Assembly (NCBI GenBank): GCA_019510305.1
Contig: JAEKKN010000029.1
Coordinates: 1 to 64,000, forward strand
Source of the DNA: Microbacterium sp.
GTDB lineage: Bacteria > Actinomycetota > Actinomycetes > Actinomycetales > Microbacteriaceae
Direction: 5' to 3'
Length of the DNA: 64,000 nucleotides
How positions within the stretch are numbered: the stretch's first letter is position 1; each line of letters begins with the position of its first letter. The position numbers and the translations under genes are program-made. Of this stretch, positions 7,946 to 16,370 are shown piece after piece. The notes under the pieces were generated by a model. The model worked only from the letters and a program-made list of their open reading frames with translations, did no database searches and was not told the DNA's origin.

Positions 7946-8518
7946 ATGGCAACTCGGGGGGCGTACGCGAAGGGCGTCATCAAGCGCGAGGAGATCCTCG
8001 ACGCGGCGCTCGCAGTCGTCGCCGAGCACGGATACCGCAAGGCCTCGGTGCGCGAGATCGCGGATGCCGCAGGCCTGAGCCCCGCCGGCCTCCTGCACTA
8101 CTTCGGCACGAAGGAGGAGCTCTTCGTGGCAATCCTCCGCGCGCGAGACGAGCGTGACGCCCGCGTCTACGCCGATGCCGCAGCCGACCCCGTGACGGCG
8201 CTCCTCGACGTCATGCGGCACAACGCCTCGGTGCCCGGCCTCGTGCAGCTCTACGCCCAGCTCGCCGCCGAAGCCGGCGACCCCGAGCATCCGGCGCACG
8301 CGTATTTCCGGGAGCGCACCGCGACCGTCGAGGGCGCGTCGGTCGCCGGCATCGTGGCCGCGCAGGCCGAAGGAACCGTTCGCAGCGATCTCGATCCGGC
8401 GTGGATCATCCGCGCCGTGCACGCGCTCGCCGACGGACTGCAATCTGCCTGGATGCTCGACCCGAGCGTGGACATGGCGGCGGACATCGAGCAGTTCGTC
8501 GCCCTCCTGCGGCCGTGA
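7946..8518 (+). CDS. TetR/AcrR family transcriptional regulator
   Basis: A 190-residue regulator with a TetR helix-turn-helix at about residues 14-62 (REIADAAGLSPAGLLHYFGTKEEL) and a helical ligand domain. It is divergent from the MFS-carboxylesterase operon across a perfect 27-bp inverted repeat, so it most likely represses that operon and senses the transported compound or its product. The start appears leaderless: TACAGT lies six bases upstream and there is no ribosome-binding site. It converges on lacI with 22 bases between the stops. Confidence 0.88.
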   Translation: MATRGAYAKGVIKREEILDAALAVVAEHGYRKASVREIADAAGLSPAGLLHYFGTKEELFVAILRARDERDARVYADAAADPVTALLDVMRHNASVPGLVQLYAQLAAEAGDPEHPAHAYFRERTATVEGASVAGIVAAQAEGTVRSDLDPAWIIRAVHALADGLQSAWMLDPSVDMAADIEQFVALLRP

Positions 8519-8540
8519 CCGCGCCGGAGAAAGGCCGCTC

Positions 8541-9536
8541 TCAGGACGACGGCGCCCCGATGGACTCGCGCCACACGACGCGGTGGACCTCCCCGGGCTT
8601 CTCGGGCTCCTCCTCACCGCGCACGGCGGCGATCAGCCGACGCATCGAGTGCTCGCCGACCAGCGCGCGATCCTGCACGACGCTCGTGAGCGAGGGCACG
8701 AGGAAGGCGCTGGTGCCGATGTCGTCCCAACCGGTGACGCTCATGTCTCCCGGCATCGACCACCCGCGCAGCCTCGCCGCCCGCATCGCTCCGATCGCGA
8801 CGCTGTCGTTCGGGGCGATCAGCGCGAAGGGCGCGGTCTTCTCGGGCAGGCTCCGCACGACCTCGAGTCCGACCTCGCTGGTCCAGTCACCCTCGATCAC
8901 GGCGATCGAGTCGAGACCGAGCCGTTCCACTGTCGCGAGATAGGCGTCGCGGCGGGCCACGGCCGAAGGGAAATCGAGCGGACCCGTGATGTGGAGGAAG
9001 CGCCGGTGACCCAGTTCGACCAGACGCTCCATCATGACGACGATCGGCTGCGCCTCGGTGAACACTCCGGTGGCATGCATCTCGTCGTCGAACGCCGAGG
9101 CCCAGAGCACCACGGGCCCAGCCTCGCGGGAAAGATTGAGGATGCGCTGCGGCAACGGCGTGAACGACAGGAACCCCTCGTACTGTCCGCCGTCGATGAG
9201 CTCCTCGACGCGCTCGGCCCGTTCGTCACGATTGTCGGGAAGGCTCAGGATCTCGAGGACGTACCCGGCCTTCTCCGCGGCGAGCGTCGCCCCGCGCAGC
9301 ATGCTGAGCGGGTTCGGCGCACTCACCGGGAAGACGACGGCGAGGCGCCCCGTGCGCTGCGTGCGCATGGCACGCGCGGCCAGGTTAGGCCGATAGTTCA
9401 GCTCGGACGCCGCCTGCAGAACCCGCTCGCGCGTCGCCGGGGCGACGCCGTCACGACCCGTGTAGACGAACGAGACCGTCGATTGCGACACCCCGGCCAG
9501 CCGGGCGACGTCTCGACTGGTCGGCCGCTTCTGCAT
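8541..9536 (-). CDS. LacI family transcriptional regulator
   Basis: A 331-residue regulator with the LacI headpiece at residues 1-50 (SRDVARLAGVSQSTVSFVYTGR) and hinge (LNYRPNLAARAMR), followed by a periplasmic-binding-protein-like ligand core. The ATG at 9536 puts the headpiece at the very N-terminus; upstream in-frame codons would add an implausible tail. GGGGAAG precedes it. It is divergent from the sugar operon starting at 9657, and a 27-bp inverted repeat covers that operon's transcription start, so it is the likely repressor. The two LacI-type sites near 56.3 kb would more naturally belong to another family member. Confidence 0.88.
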   Translation of the reverse strand: MQKRPTSRDVARLAGVSQSTVSFVYTGRDGVAPATRERVLQAASELNYRPNLAARAMRTQRTGRLAVVFPVSAPNPLSMLRGATLAAEKAGYVLEILSLPDNRDERAERVEELIDGGQYEGFLSFTPLPQRILNLSREAGPVVLWASAFDDEMHATGVFTEAQPIVVMMERLVELGHRRFLHITGPLDFPSAVARRDAYLATVERLGLDSIAVIEGDWTSEVGLEVVRSLPEKTAPFALIAPNDSVAIGAMRAARLRGWSMPGDMSVTGWDDIGTSAFLVPSLTSVVQDRALVGEHSMRRLIAAVRGEEEPEKPGEVHRVVWRESIGAPSS

Positions 9537-9573
9537 GCTTCCCCGTTTCTGCGCAGTTCGTCCACATTGATCG

Positions 9574-9602
9574 TTGACGGATCGACTGCTTCTGACCATA
9601 CT
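9574..9602 (+). promoter_or_regulatory. Promoter of the Gfo/Idh-ABC transporter operon
   Basis: TTGACG (9574-9579), a 17-base spacer and CATACT (9597-9602) give a good sigma70-type match. The predicted start near 9609 falls inside the adjacent operator. Confidence 0.6.
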
Positions 9603-9605
9603 AGG

Positions 9606-9632
9606 TCAATACGTACTACTACTACGTATTGA
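9606..9632. promoter_or_regulatory. Operator of the sugar operon, perfect 10-bp arms
   Basis: TCAATACGTA (9606-9615) and TACGTATTGA (9623-9632) flank the triplet-repeat spacer ctactac. It sits on the predicted transcription start of the operon, where bound repressor would block initiation. The divergent LacI protein is the obvious candidate, although the centre differs from the usual LacI core with a central CG. Confidence 0.6.
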
Positions 9633-9656
9633 AAGCACCAGCTCAACGAGGACGCA

Positions 9657-10790
9657 ATGCTCAGAATCGGAATCATCGGCACCGGGTCGATCGCCAACGC
9701 CCACATCGGCGGCTATCTCGCCTTCGGAGAGGAGTGCGAGGTCGTGGCGCTGGCAGACGTCATGCCAGGGAAGGCCGCGCAGAAGGCCGAGGAGTCGGGG
9801 CTCTCCGGAGCGGTCGGCTACGACGATCCGCTGCAGATGATCGCCGAAGCCCGTCTCGATCTCGTGAGCATCGCCACGCCCCCCTCGACCCACGCGGCTC
9901 TCTCGATCGCCGCTCTCGACGCCGGCATCCACGTGCTCGTAGAGAAGCCCATGGCGCCCTCGCTCGAAGAGTGCGACGCCGTGCTCGCCGCGCAGCGGCG
10001 CTCGGGCGCGCTGCTCTCGGTCGTCGCGCAGAACCGCTTCCGCGACGATCTCGCCACGCTCAAGGCCGTCTTCGACTCCGACCTGCTCGGGGGCATCTCG
10101 CACGTGCGCGTCGACTCCGCCTGGTGGCGCGGCCTGCCTTACTACGACCTGTGGTGGCGCGGAACGTGGGAGAAGGAGGGCGGCGGCTGCACCCTGAATC
10201 ACGCCATCCATCACATCGACCTGCTCCTGTGGCTGCTCGGCCGCCCGAGCGAGATCGCAGCGATGCTCGCGAACGCGCAGCACGACAACAGCGAGGTCGA
10301 AGATCTCTCGGTCGCCGTGCTCCGGTACGAGCGCGGTCTGGCGCAGCTCACGAGCTCGGTCGTGCATCACGGCCAGGAGCAGGAGATCGTGATCCAGGGC
10401 GAGCACGCTCGCGTCTCGCAGCCGTGGAAGGTGGTCGCAGAGCGATCGGATGCCGCAGGCTTCCCCGCCCAAGGCGGGGACCCCGATCGCGTCGCCGCGA
10501 TCGAGGAGATCGCCGTGGCCAGGGAGCCGCTCGCGCACACCGGTCACACGGGGCAGATCGGCGACGTGCTCGCGGCGATCCGCGAGGGCCGGCCGCCGAT
10601 CGCCGACGGACACGACGGCCGCAACGCGATCGAGGTCGTGACGGCCATCTACAAGGCGGGCATCGAGCACCAGCTGGTGTCGCTGCCGCTTTCTCCTGAC
10701 GATCCCTATTACCGCGCCGGGCATCTCGTCGCTCATGCCCCGCGGCTCAACCAGGAGCAGCTCTCGCTCGCCGAGGCCGTGGCGCCATGA
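9657..10790 (+). CDS. Gfo/Idh/MocA family oxidoreductase
   Basis: A 377-residue NAD(P)-dependent sugar or inositol dehydrogenase-like protein. The Rossmann motif GTGSIANAH begins near residue 8, followed by the family's EKPMAPSLEEC (lysine of the EKP motif) and a C-terminal beta-sheet domain with NHAIHHIDLLLWLLG, whose histidine is the usual catalytic position. GAGGA precedes the ATG. It is the first gene of a seven-gene operon facing lacI and overlaps the cupin gene by ATGA. The operon suggests oxidation of a carbohydrate imported by the linked ABC transporter; the sugar cannot be named. Confidence 0.87.
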   Translation: MLRIGIIGTGSIANAHIGGYLAFGEECEVVALADVMPGKAAQKAEESGLSGAVGYDDPLQMIAEARLDLVSIATPPSTHAALSIAALDAGIHVLVEKPMAPSLEECDAVLAAQRRSGALLSVVAQNRFRDDLATLKAVFDSDLLGGISHVRVDSAWWRGLPYYDLWWRGTWEKEGGGCTLNHAIHHIDLLLWLLGRPSEIAAMLANAQHDNSEVEDLSVAVLRYERGLAQLTSSVVHHGQEQEIVIQGEHARVSQPWKVVAERSDAAGFPAQGGDPDRVAAIEEIAVAREPLAHTGHTGQIGDVLAAIREGRPPIADGHDGRNAIEVVTAIYKAGIEHQLVSLPLSPDDPYYRAGHLVAHAPRLNQEQLSLAEAVAP

Positions 10791-11515
10791 GCGTCTCCTC
10801 GTTCCCCGGCGGCACCTCGCTGTCGCACCTCGACGTTTATCGCGACGCCGCCCCCGACGGCGTGTGCGGCGGCAGCCCCCACATGCACCTCGTCTCGACC
10901 GAGGCGTACGTCGTCGTGTCCGGCACCGGGGCGCTCCAGACCATCGACGGCGACGGGTTCCAGGAGACCCCGCTCTCGGCCGGAGCCGTGGTGTGGTTCA
11001 CGCCCGGCACCATCCACCGCGCCGTGAACCACGACGAGCTCAAGGTCGTCGTGCTGATGAGCAACGCCGGTCTGCCGGAAGCGGGAGACGCCGTCATGAC
11101 GTTCCCCGCAGCCGTCGTGGCGGATGCCGAGGCCTACGCTCGGGCGGCGGCTCTCGGCGACGCCGAGGGACGTGCGGAGCGCGCGAGGCGACGTCGCGAC
11201 CTCGCCGTGTCGGGCTTCGAGGCTCTGCGCGACGCGATGCTGGCGGGCGATCAGGCGCCCCTCGAGGCGTTCAGGGCTGCGGCGGGGGCGCTCGTGCGCG
11301 ACCGTGCGTCCGAATGGGGCGAGCTCATCCGCGAGCGCCCTCTCGCACAGGCCGAGCAGTCCCTCGCCCTCGCCCGCGCCGTGGCCGAGGGCGACGTGAC
11401 CCATCTCGACGAAGCCAGAGTGCAGCAGGCCGTGCCCTCAGCCGGCGAACGCGGATTCGGAATGTGCGGACGACTCCGCACGTACGACATGACCGATCAG
11501 GAGACCCAGAAGTGA
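10787..11515 (+). CDS. Cupin domain protein
   Basis: A 242-residue protein. The first 120 residues form a cupin barrel: HMHLVSTEAYVVVSGTG matches cupin motif 1 with metal-ligand His and Glu, and PGTIHRAVN matches motif 2. The remaining half is helical and charged (about residues 125-215) with no recognised domain. It lies between two Gfo/Idh/MocA dehydrogenases and overlaps both (ATGA, GTGA). Cupins in such places may be sugar isomerases, epimerases or binding proteins; none can be chosen. The helical extension makes it longer than a plain single-cupin protein. Confidence 0.8.
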   Translation: MSVSSFPGGTSLSHLDVYRDAAPDGVCGGSPHMHLVSTEAYVVVSGTGALQTIDGDGFQETPLSAGAVVWFTPGTIHRAVNHDELKVVVLMSNAGLPEAGDAVMTFPAAVVADAEAYARAAALGDAEGRAERARRRRDLAVSGFEALRDAMLAGDQAPLEAFRAAAGALVRDRASEWGELIRERPLAQAEQSLALARAVAEGDVTHLDEARVQQAVPSAGERGFGMCGRLRTYDMTDQETQK

Positions 11516-12573
11516 ACCACCCCTACACCTTCGATCCGCTGCCCGAGCCTGCGGCGGCGCCAGGCGAGTTCAGCTTCGCCGCGGTGGGTCTCGACCACGG
11601 CCACATCTACGGCATGGCCGACGGTCTGATCGGCGCTGGGGCGACCGCGAAGTGGGTGTTCGATGCGGATGCCGACAAGGCCGCCTCGTTCGCGAAGCGC
11701 TATCCGACCGCCCGCGTCGCCTCCTCGGAGCAGCAGATCCTCGACGACCCGGAGGTGCGGCTCGTAGCCACCGCCGCGATCCCCTCCGAGCGGGCCGCCG
11801 TGGCACTGCGAGCGATAGAGGCCGGCAAGGACGCGTTCGTCGACAAGGCTCCTCTGACGAGTTTCGAGCAGCTCGCGGCCGCGCGCGAGGCGACGGCCCG
11901 CACCGGACGCAAGTACGCCGTGTACTACGGCGAGCGCCTCCACACCGAGTCGTCGATCCTCGCGGGTCAGTTGATCGAGCGCGGCGCGATCGGCCGAGTG
12001 CTGCAGGTCGTCTCGTTCGGCCCGCACCGCATCGGCGGCGGTCGCCCGGGCTGGTTCTACGACCCTGCGCAGTACGGCGGCATCCTGTGCGACATCGGCA
12101 GCCACAACTTCGACCAGATCCTGTTCTACACGGGGGCCACGGACGGCCGCATCGTCAGCTCGACGGTCGCGAACTACGCGCACCCCGACACTCCGGGTCT
12201 GCAGGACTTCGGCGATGCGCACGTCGTGCTCGACAACGGAGCCTCCGGGTACGTGAGAGTGGACTGGTTCACCCCTGAGGGGCTGGGTGTGTTCGGCGAC
12301 GGACGCACGATCATCCTCGGCACCGACGGGTACATCGAGCTGCGCAAGTACATCGACATCACGACCGAGAACGGCGGCGGGCAGGTGCTGCTCGTGAACC
12401 AGGAGGGACAGTACCGGTTCGACGCGAACGGGATGACCGGCTTCCCCTACTTCGGGCAGTTGATCCGCGACTGCCTCGACGGCACCGAGAACGCGATGAC
12501 CCAGGCGCACGCCTTCAAGGCGGCGGAGCTGAGCCTGCAGGCCCAGACGTCAGCCGAGGTGCTCGCACCCTGA
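11512..12573 (+). CDS. Second Gfo/Idh/MocA family oxidoreductase
   Basis: A 353-residue dehydrogenase-like protein beginning with GTG that overlaps the cupin stop (GTGA); a longer in-frame reading back into the cupin gene is not credible. The Rossmann region starts near residue 22 (FAAVGLDHGHIYG), which lacks the strict GxGxxG of its partner. The EKP motif is replaced by FVDKAPLTSF, and GGILCDIGSHNFDQI is the counterpart of the catalytic histidine region. It may act on a different intermediate of the same pathway as the first enzyme. The two are clearly paralogous in fold but not close in sequence. Confidence 0.85.
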   Translation: MNHPYTFDPLPEPAAAPGEFSFAAVGLDHGHIYGMADGLIGAGATAKWVFDADADKAASFAKRYPTARVASSEQQILDDPEVRLVATAAIPSERAAVALRAIEAGKDAFVDKAPLTSFEQLAAAREATARTGRKYAVYYGERLHTESSILAGQLIERGAIGRVLQVVSFGPHRIGGGRPGWFYDPAQYGGILCDIGSHNFDQILFYTGATDGRIVSSTVANYAHPDTPGLQDFGDAHVVLDNGASGYVRVDWFTPEGLGVFGDGRTIILGTDGYIELRKYIDITTENGGGQVLLVNQEGQYRFDANGMTGFPYFGQLIRDCLDGTENAMTQAHAFKAAELSLQAQTSAEVLAP

Positions 12574-12629
12574 CCCCCGGCGGCGCGCACGCGCCGTCCA
12601 TTCTCAGAACCACGAGGAGGTGGACCTGA

Positions 12630-13658
12630 ATGCCCGAGATCGTCGAAGCGCCGCTGTCGCTCACCGGCTCCGCGCAGCCCGGCAGCGAGACGCGGGTGAT
12701 CACGACCGCGCGGCCCCGTCGTCGCGCGTTCCGGCGCGACCGGACGCCGCGGGCCCGGCAGTCCTGGCGTCGCGCGCTGACCAAGGACTGGCGGATCTAC
12801 ACGTTCCTGATCGTGCCGATCCTGTTCCTGTTGATCTTCCGCTACGTCCCGATGCTCGGGAACATCATCGCGTTCCGCAGGTTCCGGCCCGGCGGGTCGA
12901 TCTTCGGCGACGAGTGGGTGGGGTTCTACTACTTCCAGGCGTTCATCTCGAACCAGCAGTTCTGGACGGTGTTCTGGAACACCGTGATCCTCGGCGGCCT
13001 CACCCTGCTGATCTGCTTCCCGCTTCCGATCGTGCTCGCGCTCATGCTGAACGAGCTGCGCTCGCGCCGGTTCAAGCGTCTCGTCCAGACGATCTCGTAC
13101 CTGCCGCACTTCATGTCGATCGTGATCGTCGCGGGGCTCGTGCTGCAGCTGACCTCGCTCAACGGCACGGTCAACCAGATGGTCGAGGCGTTCGGCGCGG
13201 ACCCCGTGCCGTTCATGCAGCGGCCGGAATGGTTCCGGTCGATCTACGTGTCTTCAGAAGCCTGGCAGACGGTCGGGTGGGGCACGATCCTCTACCTGGC
13301 TGCGCTCACCACGATCGACGACCAGCTGTACGAGGCCGCACGCATCGACGGCGCGAACCGCTGGCAGCAGACCTGGCACATCACGCTCCCCGGCATCCGC
13401 CCGACCATGATGGTGCTCCTGATCCTGAACATCGGATCGTTCATGTCGGTCGGCTTCGAGAAGGTCCTGCTGCTGCAGAATCCGCTGATCTACTCCACGG
13501 CCGACGTCATCTCCACCTATCTCTACCGCGTCGGCATCCAATCCGCGCAGTTCTCCTACGGAACCGCGATCGGACTGTTCGAGGCCCTGATCGGCCTGGT
13601 GCTCGTGCTCTTCGCGAACCTCATCTCCCGTCGACTGGTTGGAACCTCGCTATGGTGA
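12630..13658 (+). CDS. Carbohydrate ABC transporter permease, LplB type
   Basis: A 342-residue inner-membrane permease with a basic N-terminal tail of about 50 residues and six hydrophobic segments. The ATPase-docking EAA loop is YEAARIDGANRWQQTWHITLP near residue 245. This subtype (LplB/YtcP partners) usually carries oligosaccharides or uronate-containing sugars in Gram-positive bacteria. AGGAGG precedes the ATG. It overlaps the second permease by seven bases. No ATP-binding subunit is encoded in the operon, so a shared MsmK/UgpC-like ATPase from elsewhere must energise it. Confidence 0.9.
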   Translation: MPEIVEAPLSLTGSAQPGSETRVITTARPRRRAFRRDRTPRARQSWRRALTKDWRIYTFLIVPILFLLIFRYVPMLGNIIAFRRFRPGGSIFGDEWVGFYYFQAFISNQQFWTVFWNTVILGGLTLLICFPLPIVLALMLNELRSRRFKRLVQTISYLPHFMSIVIVAGLVLQLTSLNGTVNQMVEAFGADPVPFMQRPEWFRSIYVSSEAWQTVGWGTILYLAALTTIDDQLYEAARIDGANRWQQTWHITLPGIRPTMMVLLILNIGSFMSVGFEKVLLLQNPLIYSTADVISTYLYRVGIQSAQFSYGTAIGLFEALIGLVLVLFANLISRRLVGTSLW

Positions 13659-14584
13659 CCGAAGCTCTGCCCTCCAAGCCCGACATCGCCCATGTGCGCC
13701 GGGAGACCGGCGTCATCCGAGAGTCGCTCGGCTATCGCACCTTCCGCGTCGTCAACGCGATCGTGCTCGTGCTGATCTGCATCGTCACCCTCTACCCGTT
13801 CGTGAACCTGGTGGCCAAGGCGTTCTCGTCTGAGGGCTACATCGCCGCCGGCGAGGTGAACCTGATCCCGCGCGGCTTCAACATCGACACGTTCCGTGCG
13901 GTGATGGGCGACGGACTGTTCTGGACGAACTACGGCAACACGTTCCTGTACACCGTGGTCGGCACGATCATCGCGATGGTCATCACCACCACCTACGCCT
14001 ACGCGCTCAGCAAGCCGCACCTCAAGGGCCGTACGTTCTTCATCGGCATCGCGGTCTTCACGATGTTCTTCGGCGGAGGACTCATCCCGAACTACATCCT
14101 GATCGCGAACACCCTGGGCTGGCGAAACAGCATCTGGGCGGTGGTCGTCCCCGGCGCGCTGAGCGTGTTCAACCTGTTAGTGATGAAGTCGTTCTTCGAG
14201 AGCTTCCCGACCGAGCTCGAAGAGGCCGCCGCGATCGACGGACTCTCCACCTACGGCATCTTCTTCCGCATCGTTCTTCCCCTGTCGAAGGCCGTCCTCG
14301 CGACCATGACTCTGTTCTATGCGGTCAGCCAGTGGAACTCGTGGTTCAACGCCTTCCTCTTCATGGACGACAAATCGCTCTTCCCCGTGACGATCTACCT
14401 GCGCAACCTGATCGCCGCGGCCACCGGCACCTCCGAGATCACGGGCGGCGGCGAGGCGGTGCAGATCGCCTCCAACATCCAGGCCGTCACGATGCTGCTC
14501 ACCGTGCTCCCGATCATCTGCTTCTACCCCTTCATCCAGCGCTACTTCGTCTCGGGCGTCATGCTCGGGTCGGTCAAGGGCTGA
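13652..14584 (+). CDS. Carbohydrate ABC transporter permease, YtcP/LplC type
   Basis: A 310-residue second permease subunit with six hydrophobic segments. The EAA loop is LEEAAAIDGLSTYGIFFRIVLP near residue 190. The start is the ATG at 13652, seven bases inside the preceding permease; longer in-frame reading is a shadow of that gene. It pairs with the LplB-type permease to form the channel and would receive substrate from the lipoprotein encoded next. The C-terminal end (YFVSGVMLGSVKG) is typical of the group. Confidence 0.9.
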   Translation: MVTEALPSKPDIAHVRRETGVIRESLGYRTFRVVNAIVLVLICIVTLYPFVNLVAKAFSSEGYIAAGEVNLIPRGFNIDTFRAVMGDGLFWTNYGNTFLYTVVGTIIAMVITTTYAYALSKPHLKGRTFFIGIAVFTMFFGGGLIPNYILIANTLGWRNSIWAVVVPGALSVFNLLVMKSFFESFPTELEEAAAIDGLSTYGIFFRIVLPLSKAVLATMTLFYAVSQWNSWFNAFLFMDDKSLFPVTIYLRNLIAAATGTSEITGGGEAVQIASNIQAVTMLLTVLPIICFYPFIQRYFVSGVMLGSVKG

Positions 14585-14632
14585 CTTCCCCATCCGCGTC
14601 GAACGACGACGTTCACCCAAAGGAGACACACC

Positions 14633-16291
14633 ATGATCATCACTCGCCGACGCCTGGCGGGCGTCGCAGGCATCGTGACCTTCGCCGTCGCGCTGACGGC
14701 GTGCACCTCGGCACCCGTCGACGAGACGGCGGAGGACGGCGGCGTCACGATCGGCGCCGAGCAGTCCGTCGGCGCCATGGACGACTTCGAGGCCGGAACG
14801 ACCTTCAAGGCCACCGAGCCCGTCGAGTTCTCACTCATGTACCGCGACCACCCCGGGTACCCGGTGAAGGACGACTGGTCCGTCTTCCAGCACCTCGACG
14901 CCGACCACAACGTGACGTTCTCGCGCACCGACATCCCGATGTCGGACTTCGATCAGAAGAAGTCGCTGCTGATCGGCAGCGGCGACGCATCTGACATCAT
15001 CTCGGTGTCGTATTCGGGAACAGAGACCAAGTTCGTCTCGGGCGGCGCGATCCTCCCCGTGTCGGACTACCTCGACTACATGCCGAACTTCCAGGAGAAG
15101 GTCTCCGAGTGGGATCTCCAGGACGAGCTCGACAACCGCCGCCAGGCCGACGGCAAGATCTACCTGCTGCCCGGGCTCCGTGAGACGCCGAACGTCGAGT
15201 ACAGCATCGCGATCCGCGAGGACCTGTGGGAGAAGGCGGGGATCACCGAGGATCCCGAGACCTGGGAGGAGTTCGCCGAGCAGCTCGTGAAGGTGCAGGA
15301 GGCGAACCCCGAGCTCAGCTACGCGATGTCGGATCGATGGACCGACGCGACCCCGCTCGGTTCGCTGCTCAACGTGATGGCGCCCAACTACGGCACGGCA
15401 GCCGGGTGGCAGTACAACAACACCTGGTACGACGAGGATTCGGACGAGTACGTCTTCACCGGCACGACGGACGAGTACCGTGAACTGATCTCCGATGTCG
15501 CGGACCTCGTGGCCGACGGCGTCCTGGACCCGGAGATCACGCAGAGCGACGACCAGGCCACGCAGAAGTTCATCTCCGGCCAGTCGGCCGCGATCGGCAG
15601 CAACACCCAGACGCTCTCCGAGTACCGGACGAAGTTCGCGGATGCCGGTCAGCCCGACGTTCCGATCCGCCTGATCTCGATCCCCGGGGGCCCTGCGGGC
15701 TCCAACCTCCCGAGCGGCCGCTTCACCTCCGGTTTGATGATCAGCAGCGAGGCGGCGGACAAGCCGTACTTCAAGGCGCTGCTGCAGTTCATCGACTGGC
15801 TGTACTACTCCGACGAGGGGATCGAGTTCGCCCAGTGGGGCGTCGAAGGAGAGACCTTCACGAAGGACGCCGATGGCACCCGAACCCTCATGGACGACAT
15901 CGGCTGGAGCGCCGTGAACGCGGGTGCGCCGAAGAAGCTGAACGCCGACTACGGCTACAGCAACGGCGTGTTCCTGCCCGCGAACGGATCATCGAAAGAG
16001 CTCCTGCTCTCGCTCATGACCGACGAGGTCGCCGCGTGGACCGAGAAGCAGCTGGAGTCGAAGAAGCAGCTGCCGGTACCGCCTGCACCGCTGCTCGACG
16101 AGATCGAACTCGAGCAGACCTCGCTGCTGCAGACGCAGCTCACGGATGCCGTGCACGCTGCGACGGCCGCCTTCATCACGGGTCAGCGCTCGATCGACTC
16201 CGACTGGGACGCCTACGTCGCCGAGATCGAGGGGCTCGGGTCCACCCAGCTCATCGACACCTTCAACACCGCGCTCGCGCGCACGAAGTAG
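14633..16291 (+). CDS. Extracellular solute-binding lipoprotein of the ABC transporter
   Basis: A 552-residue substrate-binding protein of the LplA/YtcQ type (family 1, long form). The N-terminus has arginines, a hydrophobic core and a lipobox LTAC, predicting a lipid-anchored Cys24 on the outer face of the membrane. AAAGGAGA precedes the ATG. It follows the two permease genes and should capture the carbohydrate for them. A 14-bp stem-loop immediately after the stop could stabilise this part of the message and explain higher expression of the binding protein. Confidence 0.9.
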   Translation: MIITRRRLAGVAGIVTFAVALTACTSAPVDETAEDGGVTIGAEQSVGAMDDFEAGTTFKATEPVEFSLMYRDHPGYPVKDDWSVFQHLDADHNVTFSRTDIPMSDFDQKKSLLIGSGDASDIISVSYSGTETKFVSGGAILPVSDYLDYMPNFQEKVSEWDLQDELDNRRQADGKIYLLPGLRETPNVEYSIAIREDLWEKAGITEDPETWEEFAEQLVKVQEANPELSYAMSDRWTDATPLGSLLNVMAPNYGTAAGWQYNNTWYDEDSDEYVFTGTTDEYRELISDVADLVADGVLDPEITQSDDQATQKFISGQSAAIGSNTQTLSEYRTKFADAGQPDVPIRLISIPGGPAGSNLPSGRFTSGLMISSEAADKPYFKALLQFIDWLYYSDEGIEFAQWGVEGETFTKDADGTRTLMDDIGWSAVNAGAPKKLNADYGYSNGVFLPANGSSKELLLSLMTDEVAAWTEKQLESKKQLPVPPAPLLDEIELEQTSLLQTQLTDAVHAATAAFITGQRSIDSDWDAYVAEIEGLGSTQLIDTFNTALARTK

Positions 16292-16299
16292 CCGGGGCT

Positions 16300-16341
16300 T
16301 CGCAGATGTCATGTTCGCGGTCGGGATCATGACATCTGCGA
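16300..16341 (+). repeat. Intercistronic stem-loop after the binding-protein gene
   Basis: TCGCAGATGTCATG (16300-16313) pairs exactly with CATGACATCTGCGA (16328-16341) around a 14-base loop. There is no T-tract, so it is more like a REP-type or message-stabilising hairpin than a terminator. The downstream yesL-like gene starts 30 bases later. Confidence 0.6.
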
Positions 16342-16370
16342 GGTCTCGCCCGCAGCGACAGGAGAGACGC

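Noticed and set aside
10735..12573. A 612-codon frame suggesting a fusion with the second dehydrogenase
   Set aside because: The first 260 codons are an out-of-frame reading of the cupin gene. The real start is the GTG at 11512 that overlaps the cupin stop.
12620..14584. A 654-codon frame suggesting a double permease
   Set aside because: The N-terminal part is out of frame with the first permease and has no membrane segments. The second permease starts at 13652.
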